From Magicicada septendecula (lineage: Eukaryota; Arthropoda; Insecta; Hemiptera; Cicadidae), in NCBI GenBank assembly GCA_034769895.1, contig CM068367.1, positions 114,932,573 to 114,996,572 of the forward strand: 64,000 bases of DNA, read 5' to 3'. Below, in pieces: positions 47,641 to 59,740 of the stretch; within the stretch, counting starts at the first letter, position 1, and each line of letters begins with the position of its first letter. The notes under the pieces were generated by a model. That model did no database searches. It was not told the DNA's origin and was given only the letters and a program-made list of their open reading frames with translations. The translations under genes were made by a program, and so were the position numbers.

Positions 47641-49663
47641 TTTTTTGTATATAGCGATATCTTATTTGGTAAAACTATTGAAAATCAGAGACAGTTAACG
47701 ATCATTTTATGTATCTTCAATATTAGTTCATAAGTCGTACTCATAACAATTATGTAAACATCAGTATTTATTATTTCATGGAAAGGAAGCGTCCTTGTTC
47801 AGCTGTCAGAAAAGTTTTAGTAACCAGACATAGGCTGGCTGATCATTTGTGACGCTTAATGTGTAGTTGTAGCGATTTTTTTTGGACACCACCGTAAAGT
47901 AGACCTAAATAGCGAATACTGTTACAGCATGCTACAAACAAAATGCAGCTCGACTATTAAAGAAACTACGTGTTTACAAAAAAAGGTGTTATTTTACTTT
48001 ACAAAGCCTGTATGCACACTACAAGATTGACTTTTGAAGCCATTGAAAATTTGTTTGGAAGATTCGATCAGATTTTTCGATTAGGAGAAAAGTGTTCTGA
48101 ACTGGCTTCAACATAAGAATACAGAAACTTCCAAACATTATTAAAAATATACAGTACACTCGCGACTATCCGGCTCTTGATTATTCGACCCTCTGTACTA
48201 TCCGGTTCGGTCGTCTGCATAATTATTAAAAAACGAGCTGATTAGTCTGGCGTGCAAAATTCTCTCTCACAATTCAGAGAATGACTTCTCTTCTATTGTA
48301 CTGCCGGCTTAGTGATGAAGACCGGACATCAATAGTTGGCTTAATGTTTCGCAGTTTGTTGTTAAGTGGTTACTCCTCCCAACTATTTAGCCACTATATT
48401 GCAACTTTTGGTTTTAAGGCTGTCTTAAAGTCAGTCATGACAACAACAAAAAGGGACTGGAAATAACGCGGAGTCTTTGGCAGCCTAATCGGATAAAGAA
48501 TTACGTTATTCAGTATCTAATGTGTCTAATATGCAATAGCTAATATGTACCTCTGTCTCCTCAACCTTTTTCTATCACTGATCCTGTAAATCCTATCACT
48601 TTTAATCCCTTCTAACCATGTTAAGTTAAGGTTTTCTCCCATTTTTCTTACTTCAATTTCTATTGCAGAACTCAGAAGAAAGTTCTATAAATTTAGCCAT
48701 TTTCAAGACAGTCCAAATCAATGAATTTATTTCTCTTCTACGCAACTTACAACCGCCGTTTGAACATATTTCAAAAAATAATACACGTACTGACTTTACA
48801 TATAATATCTTTATAAGTAGCTCCTTGATTTTCTTGCAGGATTCTTGTATAATGTTTCTATTATTATACAACGATTTAGGTTAAATTAAAACGACAAAAG
48901 TAAGAACATTCTACATACAGAAGTAATTATAATTCGCAAATATACATAATGTGTATTACGACTTTATGTACTATTTCAACAAAAAAATTCAACGACATTA
49001 TGCAATACATGTGTTCAGTAAGTATGTAAACAAATTTCTTTTTAAGTAAAAATATTTCATACTCTGTGACTTCAATTTCATTAGTTTAAAAACAGACACT
49101 TAACATATCCCGATTGTCGTTTTTAACATAGGGAATAATTTTTGTAAATCTCCTTGTTGTATTTTCATAAAAAATATGTAAAGGTTGTATCAAATATACA
49201 AATTTAATAACTATAAATTATAGTGGTGTGTTATACTTTATAATCTAAAACTCAAAGTACGGGTAAAGTTAAAATAAATCAACACAAATTGTATTAATTT
49301 ACTAAATTATAATTATTTTATAAAACCATTTGTTTTTCCAATACAAATTACAATGCATACAAAATTGTACATACGCTTATACTATACTACAGAATTGTAT
49401 AAACAAATATTCTGTTGAATGTTCATTTTGTACCTTACAAAAGCGCCGATGTATCACGTCCTAATACTGGATCTCAATAACTGACCTTATCGTAAAATAT
49501 ATACAGATATTAAACGCAATTGAAACTATGGTACAATTTTGAATAAATACACAGATTGTATTCATTAAGTTATTTATTACATTGAAATTATTTATTGTAT
49601 TTCATAGTACACGTAGGAGTGCATAAAGTCTGGTTAAAGATAACGTTTGTTCTCCATTAAGTA

Positions 49664-50140
49664 ATGCTCAAGTTTCTAAAGTTCCAATATTATGATCGCC
49701 TTGATCAAAACATCAGAGCAGATTTTGTGTGTATGAGGGTCCAACGTGGGCAAAGACTCAACATTCACTATGGAGCGTTGCTCAGAGTAAAGCTGCGAAT
49801 CTACAGTGTACGTTTCACAGAACAGATAAACGCGGAAAAGAAGGAGCGCTCCAGAGTCGCTCGTATGGACCCTGAGCACTTGCAGAGGGTCCACTCCCTA
49901 AAGACGAAACGTCTGTCTGTGAACCGTTCCACTGTATACACGTGCAGTTACACTGGCCAGCGATCCTCAGGAAGCGAATCTGCGTCCACGCTGGACACCA
50001 TTTCCGCTTGCACGCGTGGATGTCATTGTATGGATTACGGAACTTTTCATTTAAAATACGTGCAAACACAAGCAAATAAACGTGTTAGGCCAGAAATAAC
50101 GCGATTGTGTGCGTGTGTATGTGTCCTGCCTGCCTTTTGA
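49664..50140 (+). other. 158-aa ORF of unknown origin inside the Tigger element
   Basis: The region is less AT-rich than its surroundings. The predicted protein (MLKFLKFQYYDRLDQN at the start) has no domain that I recognise and no heptads or membrane segment. It is not part of a Tigger transposase as far as I can tell. Probably chance, or a decayed insertion within the transposon. Confidence 0.2.
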
Positions 50141-52340
50141 TACCGGTAATCATAATAATAAAACTTTGGAAACGTAAACATTAAATAATGGAGATGATAT
50201 ACTTGCTAGCCAGGAACTTCATCTTCACGCGTCGACGATATAAATTAAAATAGAAAGAAATTTAATTTAATCGCCTAGTAACGGATTTATGTTATTTTTA
50301 ACAATTACCTTGTTTAACCCAGTTTAAATGCATTTTTATTTAAATTCATCAAAGTTTTTCTTCCGAGATTATCGATATTTCTCGTACTATGTGTGTGAAA
50401 CAGAATGTAATATTATATGAACGTGCCAATTTTTTAGAATTGCTTTTAGTAATAAGACCGCAATAATTGAAGATTTAATTTTTTTAACTGCATTCAAAAC
50501 AAATTCGTTGCCATAGTAACCATCAATATAATCTGCTACATATTCCCAGACATTACACAAATTTACTAACTTATTTTATCCAACAAAAAACTTATTAATA
50601 TTATTTTAATACACTTTATTAAGGCAGAGGGTCTGATTTCAATATTCACTGTAAACGTTATACTACACATTAATACGAAATTTTAAATATCATTTACAAC
50701 ATATTATTTGTTGTAAATATTACAGGTTAATTTAAAACATTCCATATTAACTTCGAACACTATTTCCATAGGTTAATATTTCATGTTAACGTTCAATTGT
50801 TTCTACAATATTGGTTAAATTCTAAAATCCATACAAGACACGCTTTTTGAAAAGCTTCTTTACGGAAATAACCTATATCATGAAGAAAGCACAAAATTGT
50901 TAATTAAAATACTTTAAACTAAAGAAAGGATTTTATTGTAGAAATCATGCGAAGAAGAAGAAAATCATAGAAATATTGGTACTCTCCAATATCGATACCG
51001 ATCTAATATCGATGTACCACGATATGAAGAAGTGTACCAATTTTAGATTTTATTGCTTATCATGTACCCGTTAACTCAAAAACGTTAGGTTCTTTATTTT
51101 AAGTGTTACTGTGTTATAAACATTGTAATATACACATTAAACGTTATGTTTTCCTTAACCATGGCTTTTATTTATTTCAGCAGTAAACTAAAACCAAAAA
51201 CCGTTGTCACCTAACCTCACAAATGAAAACAACACGTATTTCCGCTTTGCATTACGAAATAGGGCAATTTACAATTAGTACACTTCTTCTTTTCCACATC
51301 GTAATATATCGATACAATCGCACATTAAAATATCGAAAATGTACTGCAGGAACGGATAAAGGTACTGTTCCGATGCCGCTAAATAATATCTGTTTATTTA
51401 CTTGTTACAATAGCAATTCATTCTGGTCTCCATGATGTTGATGACATCTTTATAAGCGTCAACAAAAGGGCATAATTAAAAGCGATTAAATCGTGCAAAC
51501 GTGGCAGAATATCAAATTCCTAGTTAGACATCGTTTTTTGCCTTGTGTCAAAGATTACCTATGGAAAATTTGGTGCCAATCGGTGCAACGGTGTGGATTT
51601 GTATTCAATATAAAGAAACACATCCTCAGACTTTGTATATATATAAATAAATAAATGTACATATAAATAAATCATTTATTATAAATAATTTTGATTATAA
51701 AATTGATTTACAATTGATCCTAAAATGTATCTTAATAAATTCTATTGATTCTAATAAATCGAGTTAGTTGTTTCGTTGGTAATTTATAAAATACCTAAGC
51801 ACCTTTTAAAGTAAGCGGTATATCCGCAACACAATCATGTCGGTTTGGGAAGTCGGAAGTGAATAAATGATTTGATGTTATTTTTATGTTAGAAAAAATT
51901 CGCGGATGTGAGAATGCTGATCTCCAGGACGGTGCACTCAGTGGCTTACAAACGATGAATCTGAAGAGACAACTAACGAAGATATTGTGACTAAGGTAGT
52001 TAAAGTTAAAGAAGAGAGTATTTAAGGACGAATCAATGTCTGAGAGCATTCGTTGCATATCGCAGTCAGAAGCTTTGAAGGCGATCGAGGAATACGTACA
52101 TTACTCAGCCAGGTAAGGTGAAGCCAGAATACATAATTTGTATGAAGAAATGGAAGAATATTACGGTGAAAGAAAAGAATGCAGACAACCACTTTCCATG
52201 ATGTAACTTCTTATACTGGAATTTACTACAATTTTTGTGTTTTGTATTTTTTCATTGCTTACACAAATAACATTTCATAAGTACATATAAAATTTAATAG
52301 CTCAAAAAGAATTGAACCAATCATTTCAATAAAAAATTTC

Positions 52341-52343
<3 letters not shown>

Positions 52344-52382
<39 letters not shown>
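52344..52382 (+). repeat. (GT)n microsatellite
   Basis: About 19 GT units. Confidence 0.95.
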
Positions 52383-52386
<4 letters not shown>

Positions 52387-52683
52387 GTTTTACTGGTCTT
52401 TGTCATAAAGTACTACAATATCCATTAAATAAATGGCAATTATTATTTAACATTTACCAAGTAATTGCGACAACATTAAATGTAATTTGTTGTTTGAAAA
52501 GTATGCAAACACAATTAACACAAATAAAACAATGTAAGAAACGCTGCTAATTTATAGTTATCAAAAATAGAGGAAGGGGAGGGTGAGAAGAAGTGATTGA
52601 CCATCAAAGTCCGGCTTATCCGACTCTTTTGTAACCCGGCCCGGTCGACCGCTACGTTAATCCGGATAATCGCGACTCTACTG

Positions 52684-54001
52684 TTCTTGCAAAGACGTGG
52701 TACCAATGTAGGCCTAATGTAGGCCTAGGTATATGTGTCGATTTTATGCTCAAAATTATGAAAGGTAAATGATGCTCGTAAAGGTCGTATTCAAGGTTAA
52801 TCTGACGTAATAGTCAGGAAGGCGTCAAACTAGACTAATGAAGAAGTCACATGAAGCGCTTGTTTGTTCTATGGAGTTCTGGAATGCTTTTTTTATTTAG
52901 AGTTGTTTACGCAACATATCGTCATCTGATATGTTGTATTATATACACATAAACACATACGCGGCGAAAGGTAACTTGTTTACTTATTTTAATTAGTTAG
53001 CTAACATTAAAAAATATTAATGCTAATACTTGTTACTGAAATAAAAAAATTAATTGAAGTATCTGACATTTAATTCAGACAGAAAACAAAACGTAAAATA
53101 GAATAGCAGACAGAAGGAAGTCTTGATTCAACAGTCAGTCTACGTAATCCACAAGAACAACTTTTAATAAAACAATTTAATTATTGCCATATTTATATCT
53201 TACTGCAACCATTCAATTAAAAAATTTAACAAACTTTTTATAAAAAATTAGTAACGTTACAACAGTTACTCTGACCTATTTTAATTATTTATGCGTTCCG
53301 ATCAAAACGTTATTAATTGGTAATTATTTCACCCTTTTCTAGGGGATGAAAAGTGTCTGCATATCGAAAATTAAAATGTTTGTCGAACGTAACAAATAAT
53401 TAATCTACTCGGCTTTGCACGCCAAAAGTTAATCTGGTCACTTTCAACAGAATAACAAAATGTAAAATGTGTAGACCAAATTGATGCGCGCTGATTGCAT
53501 ACGTGAAACAAACGTATTTTTCCATCAACTATTGCAGATAAAAAAACACGTTATAAATCCTATAATCTTGTTCTCATAATAATAACGACAGAATGAACAG
53601 TTTATTCAATTAGAATAATAATATATTTTCGAAGCGCAATTTGTTTTTTACGCCATCACAACACAAACACGAAAAATAAATCAGTGCATATTGTGACTGT
53701 AATCTGTGGCCTTTTCAATTAGGCGAAAAATATAATTACGAATTAACGTAACGAAATCTAGTGTTTCATGAAAATTTTAACATCAGGCTGATTATGCACA
53801 TAAATTGTCATGATTGTTGTCGTCATAATCATTGTTATCATACATTTTCTATACAAACTTGTTCTTCCTAGATTTTATTTTTATTCTTTTCTACTTAATA
53901 GTTCCTCAGCCTTTCTAAATATGTTTTCCTATAACTTCAAGGGGGTTCATAACGTTTTCCGCATAATTACTCTGATAACACAGTAATTATAATAATCATA
54001 T
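52684..54001. other. unassigned intronic DNA
   Basis: AT-rich. No gene, exon or clear repeat seen. Confidence 0.4.
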
Positions 54002-54005
54002 ATAT

Positions 54006-56091
54006 TGTAATCTTACATAATCAGTACCTAATACTAAATGAACTAAATGTTCAATATTCTTTAATAAACAATAAAATGCCTGATAATATTATTAGGAATG
54101 ATAAACAAATTCAGTAGGTATCCCATTCCCCAGGTCAGAAAATGTATAATACAAAAGTATCATACTATAAAACCTTTGTCTGAAATTATTAATACACTAA
54201 ATAATAAAAACTTTTGTAGTGAATAAACAGCGTAATAAGTGATGATATAAAAATACAGTGTACACCAAGTGCGACATAATATGATTAGTGATATCAAAGA
54301 GACATCAGTCACAAGTTGTGATAAGGATCCAGGAATATTGTAATAGATAATAAGTAGTTAGTAGTAAGTTATTACTGTTATATTTTTGTTAGGCCACAAA
54401 GGCAATATGTCAATGTAAGTAGAATATTATTATGTTTATTGTTCTGAAAGATCCAGGGTTAGAGAAGGAATTAATAACTGTTAATTGGAATAAATTGTAA
54501 AGAGATAGTGAAAAATAAAATAGGGCCTAGAGCAGTAATACATTTACAAATATAAAAGTCAGAAATGAACTAATTAAACACATCTGGTAGACCGAAAATA
54601 TAAAAGTAAACTAAATTTTAATAAAAAACGCTTTCAGGTGATGACAGAAGGATATATTAAATAAGTTTATGTAATTGTTATGAGAAAATAATGTTAATGG
54701 AAATTACTTCCTGAAAAACAAGAATGTTGTTAATAAAAAAACTTACTTACTTACTTACTTTATAAGTAAAAAAGTCCATAAAAAAACTATGGACTATCAC
54801 CACTAAATTATAACATAAGTATCTAAGCATATGTAATAGTATGAAGAAAAACACTATTTAAATTATATTTAATTAGAGTTAACCTTTATAAAGGAGTATT
54901 TTTCCTAAAAGGTGAAAGAACTAATAATATCTTAATACTAGCCTAATTACTAAAACTGTACCTAGGTTAGCCAATAAAAACTCGTCAATTTCTTGGTTAC
55001 TAACGGTAACGAAGGTAACAAGATGAGGGGATTGTTAAGTTTGATTTCAAAAGGGTACATGACACAAAAATAATGTCCAGAAAATTTCAGAAATATTAAC
55101 TAAATTTCAAACCGTTCGCTATTCAAAACTGAAGAAAAGAATAAGCATAAGAAACTATGTCTGGGACATCACTTGAAACATACTAATTGATGCGAGAATA
55201 TACAAAAACATTGAAAATTTGTCCAGCCACAAGATAGCTTGAAAAATTGGAACCTAGTCACTACATTGGTGAGAAATGCCTACCTTCATAAACTAAATAA
55301 CTACACATCACCACCAAGTAACGAACACTAGAAACCAGTACAAAATAATTAAATCTATAAGAAAACTTAGTGAGAACGTTTCTAACTTTATTTATTTAAT
55401 TCAAAACAGTAAAAATATAATCTCATTAAAACAACCACAGCGGCCATGTTTCTTGGTCGTCAGCTGTGTTAATTCATGTAATCTGCGCTCTGGCGTCTAA
55501 AAAACGAACTCTTTGACCTAGTCGTTAAGAACAAAATATTTTTTCTTGTAAAGTATGATACTCTTATCAAAGCATTTCTGACTTTCTTACAGCTCAAAGA
55601 ATCCCAAAAAACCCTGAGATAAATAACTTATTAATTTTGTTTATAACTATAATTGAATACATCTGTTGTATGCTAGAAATACATATATCGAAAGTTGTTA
55701 TAATTTCGATAATAGTTGATTTGAAAATCGATGAACTGAATTTAATAGTTTCAATAAAATAAACCAATATCAGATAATAAATACCTTTTTAGGGAATTGA
55801 CTTTGTGTTATTCTTTGTAGATAGCAAGTTTGTTACAGGAAACTGGTAAATAGCAGAGAAGAGTGAGCAAACTAACGCAGTCATCATAGCGTACGAGGTA
55901 TAAACGGCGAACATAACCTGTCGCGTGTTGCCGCCTTGAAAACAGCTCTTACAAAATACGCTTAATAAAACGATAACACAGTACACAAAGAGAGGAACTT
56001 ACACTCTCTCTCTCTCTCTCTATCAACTGAACTGTAATACCTACAAGGAGGAAAAACCGCAAAGGATCCCGTAAAATATTTGTTTGTTACA
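54006..56091. repeat. Probable solo LTR of the long-LTR group (2.1 kb)
   Basis: Starts TGTAATCTTACA and ends TTTGTTTGTTACA. ATAT lies on both sides (54002-54005 and 56092-56095). The end bases, AT-rich style and length agree with the two long-LTR elements in this window, but I see no long match to either. Because the right flank is a TA repeat, the ATAT duplication is weak evidence. The CT tract at about 56002-56022 lies inside it. Confidence 0.45.

Positions 56092-56095
<4 letters not shown>

Positions 56096-56124
<29 letters not shown>
56096..56124. repeat. (AT)n microsatellite
   Basis: Uninterrupted AT dinucleotides at the right edge of the probable solo LTR. Confidence 0.9.
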
Positions 56125-56142
56125 TACAACGCAAATTATTTA

Positions 56143-56273
56143 ATATAATTTATTTTGTGGAGCTCCACGATTTTGGAGCGCTAAAATTTATACAACGGTA
56201 CATTACATAACTTTGATATACTGTAATTTATGTGGCCCCACGTTCTTTGGGAAGCCAAAATTATACAACGATA
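56143..56273 (+). repeat. Two degenerate units with a GTGG...CCACG...TTTGG core
   Basis: 56143-56200 and 56221-56273 share the order TAATTTAT, GTGG, CCACG, TTTGG, AAATT, TATACAACG. The first unit has the perfect palindrome GTGGAGCTCCAC. They look like two remnants of one repeat family, of unknown type. Confidence 0.5.
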
Positions 56274-56999
56274 CCTTTTGTATATGCAGGTTGTAAATAA
56301 TTATAACAATACCATGTGTAACTATAATAAGAGTAGTAGATTTATGAGTAGTTAAAAAAAATGTCATGTATATTGTTTTAACAATCGTTATAAATAATAA
56401 AACATTGTTAATAATCTTCGATCAGATATCACTCATTATTACGTTCATCTCTTAAGCTATACGGTGTTACACACATTTAAAACACTCTTACCTCTAGACA
56501 TGTTAATAATCTTAATCTAGACATTTATTCAGATAGAATTAATAAAAAAGAAAAAAATTTAAAAGTAATTAAGTTTTATTTTAATTGAATTCATTTAACT
56601 CAGATCTGACCTCAGCTTGCTCAGTCTATACCAATGTTTCTTTTGTTTTTTAAAATAATTTAAAATTATATTGTTTACTCTTAGACTGGCATTTGTTTCG
56701 TATTCAAAATTTAAATTATTCTTTGCTACAAAATGCAAATATCAAATCATTTGAATTATTTTACTTTGATAAAAGAATATACTATCTCAAATTTAAACTC
56801 TTTTTTTCTATATTTCTCTATATGCGATCGCTCGTTCTTACGACTAAAACATTTACATAAGACTCTATTACATTCTTTCTAATTATAAACTTTTTTGTTT
56901 TAATTCATTGTCTCTTTATATAGTCTTTATGAGCTCTTTTAAAAAATCATTTATAAATGCATTATGCATGTCACCTCGAGTTTTGATGACCTTACGACT

Positions 57000-57565
57000 T
57001 ATTGACGGGGTCCAGCGTTGTCCAGAGTTGGGTTTCCGTTACTCCTGGCTTGGCGTGGTCCTGGATATGTCCAGAGTCCAGCGTCGTTCTCCAGCAGTGT
57101 GTGGTCCATCCCAGAGAATTACTATCTGCTGCGAGGTGGAACTCGTTCGGCTGTTAGGCGTCTAAAAAGCATCTCCTAACGTCTAGCATCTCGCGTCGCT
57201 CTTTGTAGCTTCTCTGTTGATACTCTTGCTGACCTAAACGGTCCCGGTACTCTACGTTTCCCGAAATAGTGTAAACATAATTACTGAACGTCTTTATTCG
57301 TTCGTAGATGAGACTTATAATAAATTAAAACTGTTATGCCGACGGACAGCATGTCCGACTCCAACTGTGTTTTGAAAAGAAGAGAAGGGTTTCCAGTCGA
57401 ACCCTTAATTTATACCCTCTCGAGATTCCGCACCTGTTGGTTTCGAAATTATCCTGTCGAGACCTGCAGATCACATGATAGCCCCCACTCCCGAACCTTT
57501 TCATATATTTGCAATTTTTTGCAAATGGCAATGTTTTGTACGGAATTGAGATAGCACAAATCATA
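57000..57565 (-). other. Block with possible minus-strand promoter-like layout
   Basis: The block is GC-richer than its surroundings. On the minus strand a TATAAATT box (57414-57407) is followed downstream by AATAAA near 57295. The arrangement resembles an LTR promoter plus poly(A) signal, but I cannot find matching ends or a target duplication. It could equally be a decayed repeat. Confidence 0.25.
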
Positions 57566-58042
57566 GCTAATTTGATTAAGCACTCACTGTATTAATTTGA
57601 GCGTCTTAGTGTAATTTGCGTATTTTTGGCACATTTATTTCGCACTGACTTCGCGTAGTGTGTCCTATTAACGTCATTTTCTTACTATGGATACGTATAA
57701 AATTTACACACACTTTGGTGCATTTTGTTTGTTTATACACTAATTAGTTTTCACACAGTGAATTAAAATAATTATTTTAGTAATTAATTGGGGAGGGTAG
57801 CTGAGATTTCTGTCTGTACATGCATCTAACACACACAAGATACACGCGTAACACACATACAATGGAGCAGGTGCTCTTTGCCTGTTGGAACAGGTTAATT
57901 TCTCCCCTAGTATAACAATGAAATATTTTTACAATCCCAGACCTCTCCATTTACCCCAACCTTATAATAATTTTACAAATTTTATATTTATTTAAATCAA
58001 TGCTCAATACAGCATATGGCTGTATCGTTGCATTATATATAT

Positions 58043-58512
58043 TGTAACAAGAAGCCTATCGAACAGCCCAGAACATTCTTCACCCCAGTCGTCCACTTTG
58101 GCAGGTGTTGTCTCAGTCAAGGCCGCTCACAAGTAGGTTCTAGTGTGTTCAAGAACACTTGAGATACGCATTACGCCGGCGTGCAGTAAGGAGGGAAAGC
58201 TATACTGGACGTCTGAGCGACCTATAAAAACTAGAGCGTCTGGCGTTGTCAAGTCACTTACGTGAGCGATTTTCTTACCGCGGATCGAGTGTTTGTCGAA
58301 GTATTCTGTGAAGTGTTATTGTGTTATAAATTGTGCGGAACTCTATTATTTGACATTAATATTGCGTGTGGACAAATCTAACTAGAATTATTTTACGTTT
58401 TGTTCACGAATTATTAATTGTGATAATTAAAGCTGGTTATTAGTGATTTCATTGGTGTCTTGTATTTTGTTTTCCACTATACCATACGACGATCAAGGAG
58501 ACCGTCGTAACA
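58043..58512 (+). repeat. Solo LTR, 470 bp
   Basis: Begins TGTAACAAGAAGCC and ends GACCGTCGTAACA, with ATAT on both sides (58039-58042 and 58513-58516). TATAAAAA lies at 58223-58230, and AATTAAA near 58425 could serve as a poly(A) signal. TG...CA ends, a 4-bp duplication, an internal TATA box and no internal coding region together indicate a gypsy-type solo LTR left by recombination of a full element. It is read on the plus strand, antisense to the host gene. Confidence 0.7.
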
Positions 58513-58529
58513 ATATTATATATACGCAC

Positions 58530-58669
<140 letters not shown>

Positions 58670-58929
58670 ACAACCGTGTCGTCCATGTGTACGTTTATCT
58701 GTGGCTGGATGTAAAGATAAAATGTTAGACAATTTTCATTACAAAAAATATAAACTATAAAAACATAAAAGTTGAAATACAATGACAAAACAAATTTTTA
58801 CAAGAAAATATATGTGACCCAGTATATCTCATTATAACCAAGAATAAATTAGTAGTTAACCGTTTATCATTTGCAAATAATTTAGTTGGTTTAACGCAAC
58901 TTCTGTGAGTACAGATGACAAAAAAATTA

Positions 58930-59740
58930 AAGTTTAGTTATTAGAAAAATGAGCTTACAAATTCCTTTTGAAGAAAAACAGAATGTATTTATAACATTAG
59001 AGTCTGTAAAAAGCAGATTGATTTGATTTCAAAAACAAAGGTAGAATAAACAAAGTTCAAAAATTTTAAATTATTAGAGGAAATTATAACACCAACAGCA
59101 ACATAAAAAGAAGCTATGAAAAGAAGAATACAAAAGATTGAAACCGCATACCCTAACGGCAAACTTTTATAACAAAAATCTGTGAACAGAAATAAGTAAA
59201 CAGTGTCCTGAAGCTTTATATACATGCAAATGCTTGGGAGGAGACTTTCCGCAGAAAAAAATATTAAAGTAGAAACAAGACTATTAAGAAAAATGCATGG
59301 CCTAAAACAAATAAAAGCTTTTAAATTTTTATTAAGACTAAATGAAGAAATTAACAAAGTTTCTCTAAGCTTTCTACAGAAATGCGGAAAGAAGATTAAA
59401 ACTTTGTAGACATTTACTAAAAAGAGAAAATAACAGATTAACGAAACAGGTATTTGAATATCTAAAAAACATGAAAAAAAGAAAGATTTAGAACAGTTCC
59501 CGAATATAGACGAAAAACGAATTAAGGACAGTTTAAGTACGGAAAAATAATAGAGGAACCAAAACTGGAAGAAAACATTAGAATGCCGCCATATCACATT
59601 CTGGAAAAAGAAAAGGAATGCAAGGTGAAATTACAGAAGAAGAGAAAAAGATCCAAAGTGAAAGAATGAAAACCTTCAGGAAAAAGAAAGATGAACAAAA
59701 GGTGCAACGCAGTCCGATGTGGCCTTAATCGAAAAAAAAT
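58930..59740 (+). pseudogene. Decayed coding-like stretch, possibly a retrotransposon
   Basis: The plus strand is A-rich with amino-acid runs of coding character in changing frames: IPFEEKQNVFITLESVKSR near 58960, TRLLRKMHGLKQIKAFKFLL near 59280, and NRLTKQVFEYLKNMKK near 59430. Stops separate them. The Lys/Glu/Leu-rich style recalls the ends of LINE proteins, but I cannot match a motif. The 202-aa minus-strand ORF (58989-59597) is the Phe/Leu-rich shadow of this A-rich sequence. Confidence 0.3.

Larger units (their letters stand above)
48152..52683 (+). mobile_element. Decayed pogo/Tigger-like DNA transposon (4.5 kb)
   Basis: The left end CAGTACACTCGCGACTATCCG and the right end, read inward, CAGTAGAGTCGCGATTATCCG form the TIRs. 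CAGT ... CGNNTATCCG is typical of pogo/Tigger elements. TA precedes the left end, while the right flank has TT, so one copy of the TA target has mutated. On the plus strand, 52069-52110 translates as EALKAIEEYVHYSA, resembling the C-terminal segment of Tigger/pogo transposases (H-S-E-A-x-x-A-I-E-x-x-L-x-Y). The DDE core is not recognisable. Typical members are 2-3 kb, so the interior probably holds later insertions, including the GT microsatellite at 52344-52382. Confidence 0.75.

Noticed and set aside
58989-59597. 202-aa minus-strand hydrophobic protein, possible membrane receptor
   Set aside because: It is Phe/Leu/Ser-rich because it is the complement of an A-rich stretch with coding-like character on the plus strand. 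There is no receptor motif.
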